A DNA stretch of 64,000 nucleotides, from positions 62,001 to 126,000 of the forward strand of contig CAZYNH010000005.1 in the NCBI GenBank assembly GCA_964648295.1, written 5' to 3'. How positions within the stretch are numbered: position 1 is the first letter of the stretch; each line of letters begins with the position of its first letter. Below, in pieces: positions 17,769-25,876 of this stretch. Origin of the DNA: UBA4055 sp964648295. Lineage in GTDB: Bacteria; UBA4055. The position numbers and the translations under genes were made by a program. The notes beneath the pieces were generated by a model. The model was not told the origin of the DNA and searched no databases. It worked only from the letters and a program-made list of their open reading frames with translations.

Positions 17769-19262
17769 ATGGGCAGAACATTTTTTTCAGCTGTATTGCT
17801 GTGTACGATCATAATATCTTCAGGCATTCACGCCGCTGACGACAAATTCTACAACTATTATGAGAAAGGACTTGAATACATGAAGTCCGGAGACTACAAC
17901 AGGGCGATAGTTGAATTTAAAAGCGCTTACTCGCTTCAGTTCGAGGATACTAAGAAAAAAAGAACCTACGGGACCAAGTTCATAGAATATTTCCCGCACA
18001 GAGAAACAGGCATCTGCCATTATTACCTTGAAGAATACGACAACGCAAGGCAGGAACTGGATCTTTCCATGTCCTATAAACCCTCACAAAGAGCAGGAGA
18101 ATACCTTCTTAAGATATCGTCAGGTATAACCAGCGATTCTGATACAAGGAACAAAGAACTGGCAAAACTCGAGGAAAAAAAGAAACAGCTTGCTCTGGAA
18201 CAGGAAAAAATGGAGAAAGAAAGAAAAGAAAGAGAAGAAATTGCCAGAAGAAAAGAGCAGGAGCGTCTAGAGAAAGAAAGGATCGAAAAGGAAGCTATCG
18301 CGAGAAAAGAGGAAGAACTCAGACAGAAAATACTAAAGGAGCAGGAGCAGAAAGAAAAGGAGCAGAAAGAAAAAGAAGCTCTGGCTTTAAAAATACAGAG
18401 GGAGGAGCTTGAAAGACAGCGGCTTGAAGAAGAGAGAAAACGGAAAGAAAAAGAAGAAAAGGAGGCCATCGCTATAAAAAAAGAAAAAGAAGCTATTCAG
18501 AAAGAAATCGAAGAACTGGAAAGAAAGAAAACTCTGCTTGGTGCTGAAAGGGCCAATATTCCACTCTCTACGGGACCGATAAAGATAACGACCGTCGGAT
18601 CGCCTCTGGCCGTGGCAATAATACCCAGCGTATCGGCAGCGGGAGAAGATTCGCAAATACCGAATATGATCATGGAGAAACTCATTACCAATCTTGTCAA
18701 GAAACGCCGGTTCAAAGTTATTGAGAGGGAATTTCTTGATAAAATAATGTCCGAGCAAAGTCTCGGCATGACAGGCATAGTTGACGAGCAGTCTGCCATA
18801 AATGCGGGAAAAGTTGTCGGAGCTGAGGCTATCATTATGGGAAAATATAACGAGGTCGAAGGATTCTATCATGTTTCAACAAGACTGATCGATGTTGAGA
18901 CTTCAGAAACAATAACAGCCAGCGAGATCACTTCAAGAGTAGATGATATTGACAGGGCAGTTGAGAAATTGTCGGTTATGATAATAAACGAGATGCCGCT
19001 TTTTGAGGGCACTGTCATAAAAGTTGACCAGGACCAGATATATCTTGATATCGGGAATGATCTGGGAGTAAGAAAAGGAAATAAATTCACGCTTTACCGT
19101 AAGGGAGAGGAGATCAAACATCCCGTATCCGGAGAGATCATGGGCTACAATGTGACTCCGCTCGGAGAAGCTGTTGCTGTAAATATACAAGAAAGAATGT
19201 CAATCGCAAAGATCGTGAAAAAAGGCTCTTTGCAGATCGGAGATAAAGCTGTAATAAAATAA
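17769..19262 (+). CDS. Secreted TPR / coiled-coil / CsgG-type envelope protein
   Basis: 497 residues. Residues 1-23 form a signal peptide (hydrophobic FFSAVLLCTIIISS, cut after IHA). Residues 28-115 hold tetratricopeptide-like helices (YEKGLEYMKSGDYNRAIVEF; YYLEEYDNARQELDLSM). Residues about 120-250 are an extreme Lys/Glu/Arg-rich coiled coil. Residues 270-410 resemble CsgG/FlgO-type domains: LAVAIIPSV, MIMEKLITNLVKKRRFKVIE, LGMTGIVDEQSAINAGKVVG and AEAIIMGKYN. Residues 415-497 form a small beta domain like the FlgT C-terminus (IYLDIGNDLGVRKGNKFTLY). It probably acts at the outer membrane or in the periplasm. The gene lies 14 bases before the PorV-like gene, from a shared promoter. Confidence 0.8.
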   Translation: MGRTFFSAVLLCTIIISSGIHAADDKFYNYYEKGLEYMKSGDYNRAIVEFKSAYSLQFEDTKKKRTYGTKFIEYFPHRETGICHYYLEEYDNARQELDLSMSYKPSQRAGEYLLKISSGITSDSDTRNKELAKLEEKKKQLALEQEKMEKERKEREEIARRKEQERLEKERIEKEAIARKEEELRQKILKEQEQKEKEQKEKEALALKIQREELERQRLEEERKRKEKEEKEAIAIKKEKEAIQKEIEELERKKTLLGAERANIPLSTGPIKITTVGSPLAVAIIPSVSAAGEDSQIPNMIMEKLITNLVKKRRFKVIEREFLDKIMSEQSLGMTGIVDEQSAINAGKVVGAEAIIMGKYNEVEGFYHVSTRLIDVETSETITASEITSRVDDIDRAVEKLSVMIINEMPLFEGTVIKVDQDQIYLDIGNDLGVRKGNKFTLYRKGEEIKHPVSGEIMGYNVTPLGEAVAVNIQERMSIAKIVKKGSLQIGDKAVIK

Positions 19263-19276
19263 AGAGGGAGGAGATT

Positions 19277-20671
19277 ATGTGGGGAAAAGTATTTTTTATC
19301 GTGGCGGTTTTCAGCCTGCTGCAGGTGGCTGAAGCATCAGGCAACTTCATGAAGCTTGACTGGAACATTACAGGGTCCGGAGCAAGGGCGGCCGGAATGG
19401 GCGGAGCTTTTATCGGGGTAGCTGACGACGCTACCGCGATCAACTGGAACCCCGGCGGACTTACATCTCTCGAACATTTCGAGGCTTCTTATGTAGGTAC
19501 AACCGTTGCCGAAAAAGAAGCTCTCGAACTTCTCTTTAAAATAAGGACTTATGATATTTCAGGCGGCTGGATGGAGGACACATACACCTATAAAGAAGAC
19601 CTAAGTTACAAGCATTTCAGTCCGCTGAATTTTGCAAGCCTTGTTTATCCCACAACAGTCGGCGAAAGAAAACTGATAATCGCCGCAGCTGTCCAGAAAC
19701 AGCTCGATTTCTTTTCTGAGGATAAATGGGAAGATGACGACTGGGAAGGCGAATCTAATTCCGAAGGCGGCGTCTATACGGGCAATCTGGGTGCCAGCTA
19801 TCAGATAACAAAAGGCTTCTCGGCGGGGATAACTGCGAATCTATGGTTCGGTAAAGCTGAATATGAATCATATGACCTTGACAAGAATTTTGGTGACGAG
19901 TATTACTATTATGAGAGCATGGAAAATTTCAGCGGTTTGAATTTTACGCTTGGCGCTATGTTCGATCTGGGGTCAATAAAAGATACTATGCCTCTTAAAA
20001 TCGGTGCCGTAGTAAAAACGCCTTTCGAAATGTCTTTTGATTATAATTACGAAGATTACGAGAACGGTTATGTAACTGACTCGGGAGGTATTGAGGTCAA
20101 AGTTGATATGCCGCTTATGTTCGGACTTGGAGCTTCATACAGGTTCGGAGACTTTTTTACTGTGGGAGTTGATTTTGAAAGAAGGAATTACGGTAAATCA
20201 AATATAAAATTCTCAGATGACGATTCAAAATATCCGATGAGTAGGAGCGGCGATGATGTGACTCAGTTCAGATTAGGAATGGAGTACCTCATAGTTACTG
20301 ATAATTATGTTGTTCCTGTAAGGCTTGGCGCATATAACTATCCGACACTGCTGTCAGATTATACATACAAATACACTTATTATGAAGATGACTGGAACTG
20401 GTATGAAACAGAATCCGAAGATTACAAACAGGTAGTAGGATACGGATTTTCTTTGGGAACCGGGCTGATTTTCGACAAATTCGCTATAGATCTCAGCTAT
20501 AATTTCCTGACTTACGAAAATATATACAAAGAAGTCTACACATACAACTGGGACTATGTTGATGATAATTCTGACTGGTTCGAAGAATGGACATCGGAAG
20601 AAAAGGATATCACTACTAAACACACCCTTAACCTTTCAGCTATACTGTATCTGGATTCTTTCTTCAAATAA
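19277..20671 (+). CDS. PorV/UPF0164-like outer-membrane beta-barrel protein
   Basis: 464 residues with a short signal peptide (FFIVAVFSLLQVAEASG). The N-terminal segment SGARAAGMGGAFIGVADDAT followed by AINWNPGGL is the shared signature of the FadL-like UPF0164/PorV group of 14-stranded barrels. The rest alternates aromatic and polar residues with acidic Tyr/Asp/Glu-rich loops, and ends in a strand with a terminal aromatic (LSAILYLDSFFK). Relatives include long-chain fatty-acid channels and PorV of the type IX secretion system; nothing here shows secretion motifs. GGAGG lies six bases before the ATG. It is co-transcribed with the CsgG-type gene and followed by a terminator. Confidence 0.82.
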   Translation: MWGKVFFIVAVFSLLQVAEASGNFMKLDWNITGSGARAAGMGGAFIGVADDATAINWNPGGLTSLEHFEASYVGTTVAEKEALELLFKIRTYDISGGWMEDTYTYKEDLSYKHFSPLNFASLVYPTTVGERKLIIAAAVQKQLDFFSEDKWEDDDWEGESNSEGGVYTGNLGASYQITKGFSAGITANLWFGKAEYESYDLDKNFGDEYYYYESMENFSGLNFTLGAMFDLGSIKDTMPLKIGAVVKTPFEMSFDYNYEDYENGYVTDSGGIEVKVDMPLMFGLGASYRFGDFFTVGVDFERRNYGKSNIKFSDDDSKYPMSRSGDDVTQFRLGMEYLIVTDNYVVPVRLGAYNYPTLLSDYTYKYTYYEDDWNWYETESEDYKQVVGYGFSLGTGLIFDKFAIDLSYNFLTYENIYKEVYTYNWDYVDDNSDWFEEWTSEEKDITTKHTLNLSAILYLDSFFK

Positions 20672-20686
20672 ACATTTCAGATCTAT

Positions 20687-20715
20687 AAAAAAACCGCCTT
20701 TCCGGCGGTTTTTTT
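20687..20715. terminator. Bidirectional rho-independent terminator
   Basis: A GC stem (CCGCC / GGCGG, extended by A-T pairs) with a five-base loop is flanked by seven A on the left and seven T on the right. It can therefore stop the PorV-like transcript (plus) and the converging Se/S operon (minus), whose last codons lie immediately to its right. Confidence 0.9.
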
Positions 20716-20935
20716 ATATCTGTTCGATCCTGTCGTATTCGATCTTCTCGTTTTCGAGGAGTTTTATCGCATCCGCCGAATTGTTTGATGAAATCCTTAT
20801 GCAATAGCCGCAGTCCGAGCTCAACTCGCGGGGTACGGGCACTATTTTTGACGGTATGGCTGATCTTTTTAAAGTGTCGGAAGCCCACATCGCATGATTG
20901 GACGAATGGAAAAGTATGTAGGAATTATCACTCAT
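20714..20935 (-). CDS. DUF3343 protein, putative Se/S carrier
   Basis: 73 residues. It begins SDNSYILFHSSNHAMWASD, has PVPRELSSDCGYCIRI in the middle with two cysteines, and ends in a short helix. This is the DUF3343 (Se_S_carrier-like) family, in which the Cys in a PVPR-SSxCG context is thought to carry sulfur or selenium. The family is found near cysteine desulfurases and selenium genes, as here. Its ATG overlaps the stop of the upstream class V enzyme as ATGA. It is the last gene of the operon, and its stop touches the terminator. Confidence 0.85.
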   Translation of the reverse strand: MSDNSYILFHSSNHAMWASDTLKRSAIPSKIVPVPRELSSDCGYCIRISSNNSADAIKLLENEKIEYDRIEQI

Positions 20936-22086
20936 TCTTTAGACTCTGCGATCTTTTTCAGAGCTTCGAGAGAAATATCTACTTCCTCTCTTGTGTTAAA
21001 TACGCTGAAACTGAACCTGACCGAACCTTCAGGAAATGTCCCGATCTTTTTGTGCGCGAGAGGTGCGCAGTGAAGACCCTGCCTGGACATTATGCCGAAT
21101 TTATCGGAAAGTTCTTCTGTAACTTCCGAAACTGAATGTCCTTCTATGTTAAAAGAAACTACGCCGTATCCGTCCGTCTCCGACTGGGTCACAAAACTTT
21201 TAACATGTTTTTTAGCTTTTTCAATAAAATATTTTTGAAGCGTTTGTTTGTGGAGCCTGACGCTCGCGAGTTTTTCAGGAAGGGAATGTAAAAATTCAAT
21301 TCCTTTTAAAAGACCTGAAATACCCGCGACATTCAAAGTTCCGCTTTCGAATTTATCAGGCAGAAAATCAGGCTGATCGATCTTGTCCGACAGGCTTCCC
21401 GTTCCACCCTCTTTCAAAGGGTTTATCAGTTTGTGATCGAAATCGTCCCGGAGCACCATGCCGCCCGTGCCTGTCGGGCCGTAGAGGCCCTTGTGGCCGG
21501 CGAAACAGGCGATATCGGGACCCGCCCCCATGTTTATATCAATTATGCCGGCGGACTGCGCGCAGTCGGCTATCGTGATAAGGCCTTTTTCGCGGCAGAA
21601 GCCGCATAATTCCTCGGGAGGCTGAACTAAGCCTGTAACATTTGACATGTGATTGAACACGAAAAGTCTGGTTTGCGGGCAAAGCTCCCGTTCAATATCG
21701 CCGGTGCTGACTTTTCCTTTTTGATCACCTTCGAGCACCGATAACTCTATGAATCCTTCAGACTCCAGCCTTTTTAAAGGCCTTATCACGCTGTTATGCT
21801 CCATCGAAGTCGTAATAACATGATCACCTTTGCGGAGTAAGCCCTTAAGTGCTGTATTCAGAGCCTCTGTCGCGTTCGATGTGAAGATCACATTCATCGG
21901 ACTTCTAACGCCGAAAAGATCAGCCGTCCGTTTCCGGGCTTCGAAGATTATTTCTCCCGCACCTACCGAACCCGAATGCCCCGCCCTTCCCGGATTCGAG
22001 CCTATCTTTGTCATATATTCTACGGTTGCCTCCACTACCTGAGGCGGTTTCGGATAGGATGTCGCCGCGTTGTCAAAATAGATCAT
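20932..22086 (-). CDS. Class V PLP enzyme, cysteine desulfurase / selenocysteine lyase-like
   Basis: 384 residues from the ATG at 22086, which has AAAGGAG six bases upstream and opens MIYFDNAATSYPKP. A GTG at 22110 would add eight residues. The PLP lysine is in CFAGHKGLYGPTGTGG, and the likely persulfide or selenide cysteine is in MSRQGLHCAPLAHKK near residue 355. This R-x-G-x-HCAP form is that of the cysteine-desulfurase-like subfamily found beside selenium and molybdenum-hydroxylase genes, rather than of IscS or SufS. It should take sulfur from cysteine, or selenium from selenocysteine, and pass it to the TusA-like or DUF3343 carriers encoded on either side. Confidence 0.87.
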   Translation of the reverse strand: MIYFDNAATSYPKPPQVVEATVEYMTKIGSNPGRAGHSGSVGAGEIIFEARKRTADLFGVRSPMNVIFTSNATEALNTALKGLLRKGDHVITTSMEHNSVIRPLKRLESEGFIELSVLEGDQKGKVSTGDIERELCPQTRLFVFNHMSNVTGLVQPPEELCGFCREKGLITIADCAQSAGIIDINMGAGPDIACFAGHKGLYGPTGTGGMVLRDDFDHKLINPLKEGGTGSLSDKIDQPDFLPDKFESGTLNVAGISGLLKGIEFLHSLPEKLASVRLHKQTLQKYFIEKAKKHVKSFVTQSETDGYGVVSFNIEGHSVSEVTEELSDKFGIMSRQGLHCAPLAHKKIGTFPEGSVRFSFSVFNTREEVDISLEALKKIAESKE

Positions 22087-22154
22087 TGGCCGCTCCTTTG
22101 ATAATCTCACTGTATTATATGAAACCTCCTCCTATAATACAAGAACATATCGGG

Positions 22155-22361
22155 CTATTTTTCGGCTTTTATGACTTTATGATCATCTTTTTCCTCTGTC
22201 GAGAATTTGTAGCTCTTATTTTCCAGAAGCCTTGTTACATTTTCAAAAGACGCTTCGCTGTCAGCGAGTACCTCGAAACTTTTTTCTCCCGCCATTATCT
22301 CTCTTGTTACCATTATAACGGGCTGTGGGCATGAGAGTCCTCTTGTATCAATAGTTTTCAT
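22155..22361 (-). CDS. TusA/SirA-like sulfur (selenium) carrier
   Basis: 68 residues. The signature MKTIDTRGLSCPQPVIMVTR holds the single catalytic cysteine in the CPxP motif of TusA-family carriers, followed by the beta-alpha-beta fold (SFEVLADSEASFENVTRLLE). In many genomes this domain is the first part of the selenium protein YedF; here it stands alone without the DsrE-like half. It lies between the YedE-type transporter and the class V enzyme, which suggests it accepts the imported or mobilised chalcogen. It is ten bases after the YedE gene. Confidence 0.9.
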   Translation of the reverse strand: MKTIDTRGLSCPQPVIMVTREIMAGEKSFEVLADSEASFENVTRLLENKSYKFSTEEKDDHKVIKAEK

Positions 22362-22371
22362 ATTTTCTTCC

Positions 22372-23442
22372 TTATGCTGTTTTTCTTTTTTGCGTCATTG
22401 TTATTGCGATCAAGAAAGTGAAAGCGAGACCGATGATAGTTCCCCACATCCCGAACTGACCGACACCTGCTGGCGAACTTGCCATGGCAAAATTGTGAGA
22501 AAATGCCGCTCCGGTTATCATACCGAGAACGAATATTCCCGCGTCCGTGTCCCCTTCGCCCGAAAGTATGAGCTGCCTGCCCGGACATCCGCCTGAAAGT
22601 GCGAACGCAAAGCCTGAAAGGGTCATTCCGAGAAAGTTCCAGATATGAAAATTATGAGCTATAGGCTGACCTTCGAATCCCGCTTTGAACTGGCCGAGCA
22701 TCATGTTCAAGATAAAAACAGAAAGCGTGAAAGCCGTTACGCCGAATACCAGATGAAAGTCCCTGACGAGAATAGCATCCCTTATTGAACCCATGGTGCA
22801 GAAACGGCTCCTCTGAGCCAGCCCGCCTACGATCAGACCTGCGGCTATGCTGATGATGAAAGGAGCTTTCATAGATCCCGGACCGGAAGCGCTCATGAAC
22901 AGTTTCGGGAATCCGAAGACGAGCAGTGCGAAAAGAAAAAGCATAAATCCGGGCATAATGTAACCTGCCGCTCTATCCTGCGTGTGGCTTCTTCCGAGGC
23001 TGTAACCCCGGCGGATAAAAAATGCGCCTATGCCTACACCAAGTATCAGGCCTAAAATACCTAAAATCGCATTCCAGTCGCCGCCGGCGAGCCTGATGAA
23101 AGCCCTCCACGGACAGCCGAGGAAAACCAGCGCTCCGATCATGGCGAACACTCCGAGGAAGAACCTGATGACGGTAGAAGATCCGCCTCTCGGTCTGAAT
23201 TCTTTTTTGATAAGAGAGATCAGAAGCGCTCCTATCATGATACCAATTATTTCTGGCCTGATGTACTGGACCACATCAGCTCTGTGAAATCCCAATCCTC
23301 CGGCTATGTCGCGCTCAAAACACGCAATGCAGAATCCCATGTTCTTCGGATTGCCGAAATACTGCAGCAGCGCTGCGATAATGCCGATCAGTGAACCTGC
23401 CGTGATCATTCCGGCCTTTGTGCTGAAAAACTTCTTATTCAT
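22372..23442 (-). CDS. YedE-type putative selenium (sulfur) transporter
   Basis: 356 residues with about ten membrane helices in two YeeE/YedE repeats. Diagnostic cysteine motifs are GNPKNMGFCIACFERDIAGG near the N-terminus, FLGCPWRAF, QRSRFCTMGSIRDA and LSGGCPGRQLILSG. The complete set, with both CPxR motifs and the CxxC at the start, is that of the YedE family linked to selenium metabolism. Sister YeeE proteins take up thiosulfate, so a sulfur species is the alternative. GGAG precedes the ATG by eight bases. The gene heads the operon and is preceded by a long structured leader. No selD or selenoprotein gene is seen in the window. Confidence 0.88.
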   Translation of the reverse strand: MNKKFFSTKAGMITAGSLIGIIAALLQYFGNPKNMGFCIACFERDIAGGLGFHRADVVQYIRPEIIGIMIGALLISLIKKEFRPRGGSSTVIRFFLGVFAMIGALVFLGCPWRAFIRLAGGDWNAILGILGLILGVGIGAFFIRRGYSLGRSHTQDRAAGYIMPGFMLFLFALLVFGFPKLFMSASGPGSMKAPFIISIAAGLIVGGLAQRSRFCTMGSIRDAILVRDFHLVFGVTAFTLSVFILNMMLGQFKAGFEGQPIAHNFHIWNFLGMTLSGFAFALSGGCPGRQLILSGEGDTDAGIFVLGMITGAAFSHNFAMASSPAGVGQFGMWGTIIGLAFTFLIAITMTQKRKTA

Positions 23443-23534
23443 ATAAAAAACTCCATAAAATCGATTTTTTCTGTTGTTTTGTATGTGTTTTCGTATATGC
23501 GTTGATTGATCACGCTGAAATAGAATAAGCCCTT

Positions 23535-23604
23535 ACACGAAAAGCACCAGTTTAGGATTTAAAGCTGCCTCAGCCGAATCCTGCTTTGAAAATGGTGCCG
23601 TGTA
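23535..23604 (-). ncRNA. Candidate structured leader RNA (possible riboswitch) of the YedE operon
   Basis: In the minus-strand transcript two arms pair over 12 base pairs: CGTGTA/TACACG (23599-23604 with 23534-23539) and TGGTGC/GCACCA (23593-23598 with 23544-23549), with a UUUU bulge between them on one side. Inside, AGGATT pairs with AATCCT (23577-23582 with 23554-23559). Two further pairings are exclusive: a GCUG-CAGC hairpin with a three-base loop (23564-23574), or GCTTT/AAAGC (23583-23587 with 23561-23565), which would interleave to make an H-type pseudoknot. A second small hairpin follows at 23499-23515. I do not recognise a known riboswitch core. No conservation data are available to me. 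Confidence 0.5.
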
Positions 23605-23635
23605 TTTGAAATTCCAGTTCCTTCATTCTTATGCA

Positions 23636-23664
23636 AATCTATATATTCCTGAAAGAAATGTCAA
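23636..23664 (-). promoter_or_regulatory. Strong promoter of the YedE (Se/S) operon
   Basis: Minus strand: a perfect -35 TTGACA (23659-23664), 17-base spacer, -10 TAGATT (23636-23641). A start near 23629 gives a leader of about 187 bases that begins some 25 bases before the structured element. The promoter lies only 17 bases after the stop of the ATP-cone/Mrr gene, so the Se/S genes form a separate transcription unit. Confidence 0.75.
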
Positions 23665-23680
23665 TATCTTTTTGATTCAG

Positions 23681-24532
23681 TTATTTTTTCCCGGTCAGAT
23701 ATTCTATCTCATTCACGATGTGATCGATCTTTTTTAAGCCGATATCCATCTTTTCGAGTTCGCCGATGTTCGAACGGAGTTTTGAGCAGGTGACTATGCC
23801 TTTGTCGAGAAGTATCTGCTTCTGCTGTTTTGAGAGTTTGGTTAAAAGTGTTACGGGAAATATTTTTTCTCTTTCGATGATCTCTTTTAGACCGTTACCT
23901 GCGGGATGATCCCATCCGAGAAGATTGAGGCCGGCGCAAGCGCCGTAGCGGACCGAGTCGGGCGAGAAGCGCGTGCTGGTGACCACCCATGCCGAGAAAG
24001 TGAAACTTTCGTATTCAGGCATCCGCGACCGTTTTTTTATAATGTCGTCAACGCGTGATTTTACATATAACGGAACCTGAACGGAAACATATTTTCCCTG
24101 GTCAGCAGTATATTTACATTCTACAAGGCACTGCTCTTTTCCTTTGGTGGCTATAACATCCATTTCATGCGTTACGCAATGCCCGTCAACAACGACTCCT
24201 ACCTCGACGGAATAGCCCTGTTTTTCAAATACCCTGCCTATTAAATGTTCGAAAGGATATCCGGACTCTCCGAACTCCATTATAGCCTGTTTAAGCCTGT
24301 ATCGCGGTGCCGCGGAGGATTTTCTGTCCCTTAACAGGGCGAATGATCTCGCGTATATTTTTTTCGTGCTTACCCCGTCTTTTATCCATTCGCAGATGTC
24401 TCTGGTGATCTCCGCGATATCGGACTCGGAAGCCCCCGCGTTAAAAAGCGATCTTTCCAGCTTGCGCGGATCGAAGTACTCGGTCTGGCCCGTGGATTTT
24501 ATGATATTTATTCTGCATTCTTTATTCATCAT
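23681..24532 (-). CDS. ATP-cone plus Mrr-like restriction endonuclease-fold protein
   Basis: 283 residues. Residues about 5-95 look like an ATP-cone (IIKSTGQTEYFDPRKLERSL, then DGVSTKKIYARSFALL), the nucleotide-sensing module known from ribonucleotide reductases. Residues about 100-200 are a PD-(D/E)xK nuclease of the Mrr/type IV class: GYPFEHLIGRVFEKQGYSVE, then HEMDVIA with the catalytic Asp and LVECKYT with the E-x-K pair. The C-terminus (ILLDKGIVTCSKLRSNIGEL) resembles a helix-hairpin-helix. No methylase or helicase is adjacent, so a classical restriction system is unlikely. The gene overlaps the DUF2156 stop by four bases and ends the operon. Confidence 0.82.
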   Translation of the reverse strand: MMNKECRINIIKSTGQTEYFDPRKLERSLFNAGASESDIAEITRDICEWIKDGVSTKKIYARSFALLRDRKSSAAPRYRLKQAIMEFGESGYPFEHLIGRVFEKQGYSVEVGVVVDGHCVTHEMDVIATKGKEQCLVECKYTADQGKYVSVQVPLYVKSRVDDIIKKRSRMPEYESFTFSAWVVTSTRFSPDSVRYGACAGLNLLGWDHPAGNGLKEIIEREKIFPVTLLTKLSKQQKQILLDKGIVTCSKLRSNIGELEKMDIGLKKIDHIVNEIEYLTGKK

Positions 24533-25434
24533 CTTTTCCTTATAAGCTTGTAAGTCGGCACAAGTCTCAATGGGTCGTATGTCATTTTCGACTGCCTTAA
24601 CCCGTCTTTACCCATGTCCTGCTCCCTGTTGATGTATTTAAAGCGCGGTAGAAGGAATTTTGCGGTCTCGAGATTTATCATCTGCGCCGACCCTTTGAAT
24701 TTGGAATCGTATTTTTCGAAATGAACATCGGCTGTATCGTCATTCTGTCTGCTGAAAAAGGCGAAAGCGACAAGATCGTCCTCTACAAAAAGAAGCAGGC
24801 CCTCAAGCCCGAGTAATTCGTGATGCTCCACCGCCCTTTTCATAACGTTAAGTTCGAGAATTTTATCCTCGGGACAGATCTCGTTATGTTCCTCGCACCA
24901 CTTGACAGCGAGTTCAATGCACTTTTCAGAATATTTCCCGCTGAATTTCTCAACTCTGTAAGACGGATTAAGCCTTAGAAACTGAGATATGAGATTTTTC
25001 TTTTTGTGAAGTTTTTTTCCTGTAAGACCGATAAGTTTTTCCGTCTCGTAAAGGTAATCAGAGTTATCCCTGTCGAATTCGGCTTCAAAATGATCGTTAA
25101 TATCCGTATGAGCGCTAAGATAGTCTTCAGGCACGGAAATGAAATTGCCTGACATTTTCTCGCTGATCATCATATCTGAAAGGCAAATGAGCTCGGTAGG
25201 CGAGAAAGGAGGCCCGAAAGGATAGATCATGAAATCCCATTCGAAATTATAAAAAAGCAGTCTTTCGCGGTATTCTGTCATCCTTACGCTCATAAAATGG
25301 CTCCATGAAAAAAGGTTGACAGCGTTAAAATCGCACGATTCGAACCTGTATTTTTCCGAGTACGCTTTTATTAAGGCTATATCTTCAGTCGTTATCTCTC
25401 TGAAATCTGCTTTCCTAAGCGGGCATTTCTTCAC
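24529..25434 (-). CDS. DUF2156 (phosphatidylglycerol lysyltransferase C-terminal-like) protein
   Basis: 301 residues. CDFNAVNLFSWSHFMSVRM and FLRLNPSYRVEKFSGKY in the first half, and GLLLFVEDDLVAFAFFSRQN, DVHFEKYDSKFKGSAQMIN and FKYINREQDMGKDGLRQSK in the second, match DUF2156. That domain is built from two GNAT-like folds, related to the aminoacyl-transfer domain of MprF. There are no membrane segments, so this is the soluble form and its acceptor is unknown. It overlaps its neighbours by four bases on each side. Confidence 0.85.
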   Translation of the reverse strand: MKKCPLRKADFREITTEDIALIKAYSEKYRFESCDFNAVNLFSWSHFMSVRMTEYRERLLFYNFEWDFMIYPFGPPFSPTELICLSDMMISEKMSGNFISVPEDYLSAHTDINDHFEAEFDRDNSDYLYETEKLIGLTGKKLHKKKNLISQFLRLNPSYRVEKFSGKYSEKCIELAVKWCEEHNEICPEDKILELNVMKRAVEHHELLGLEGLLLFVEDDLVAFAFFSRQNDDTADVHFEKYDSKFKGSAQMINLETAKFLLPRFKYINREQDMGKDGLRQSKMTYDPLRLVPTYKLIRKR

Positions 25435-25853
25435 TTCTCCTGCTCCCCTTTAAATATATACGGAGTATGGCCTTTCATTATATCGAAACCGAGTTCCTGG
25501 TAGAATTTTTCGGCTCCGGGTTCCGATATCAGACCTATCCATCCGATTTTTCTTTTTTTAAGCTCATTTACGATCATTCTTATAATGCCTGCACCGATAC
25601 CTTTTTTCCTGTATTCCATACGCACGGTCACATCCTGGATATATGCATCGCTCACTCCGTCACTTAAAGCCCTCCCCATTCCGACTATTTTTTCTCCGTC
25701 TTTAGCGATCGCAAACATAAAAGTACTTTCTATTATCTTATCAACGAAAGACACATCATCATCGTCACCGTTATACCACCATCCGGCCTGTTTGTACAGT
25801 TCGATTATCTGCTCTCTGTCGGTTTTTTTAACTATCGAATATTGTATGTCCAT
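25431..25853 (-). CDS. GNAT-family N-acetyltransferase
   Basis: 140 residues. The acetyl-CoA pyrophosphate-binding loop is visible as VRMEYRKKGIGAGIIRMIVN (R-x-x-G-x-G/A), preceded by the strand AYIQDVTV and followed by GLISEPGAEKFYQELGF, as in small YjgM-like GNAT enzymes. The substrate cannot be deduced. It is the first gene of the GNAT-DUF2156-ATP-cone/Mrr operon, read from the promoter at 25877-25905. Confidence 0.87.
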   Translation of the reverse strand: MDIQYSIVKKTDREQIIELYKQAGWWYNGDDDDVSFVDKIIESTFMFAIAKDGEKIVGMGRALSDGVSDAYIQDVTVRMEYRKKGIGAGIIRMIVNELKKRKIGWIGLISEPGAEKFYQELGFDIMKGHTPYIFKGEQEK

Positions 25854-25876
25854 TTTTCTTCCGCAGTTTTGCCTGA

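Noticed and set aside
18074..18872. Minus-strand open frames rich in Ser and Phe within the CsgG-type gene
   Set aside because: They are reverse readings of the Lys/Glu coiled coil (GAA/AAA codons give TTC/TTT); low complexity and no start signals.
23535..23604. Reading the leader hairpin as a plain terminator
   Set aside because: No T-run follows either arm in the direction of transcription; the next bases are AAGGGC, so termination is unlikely.
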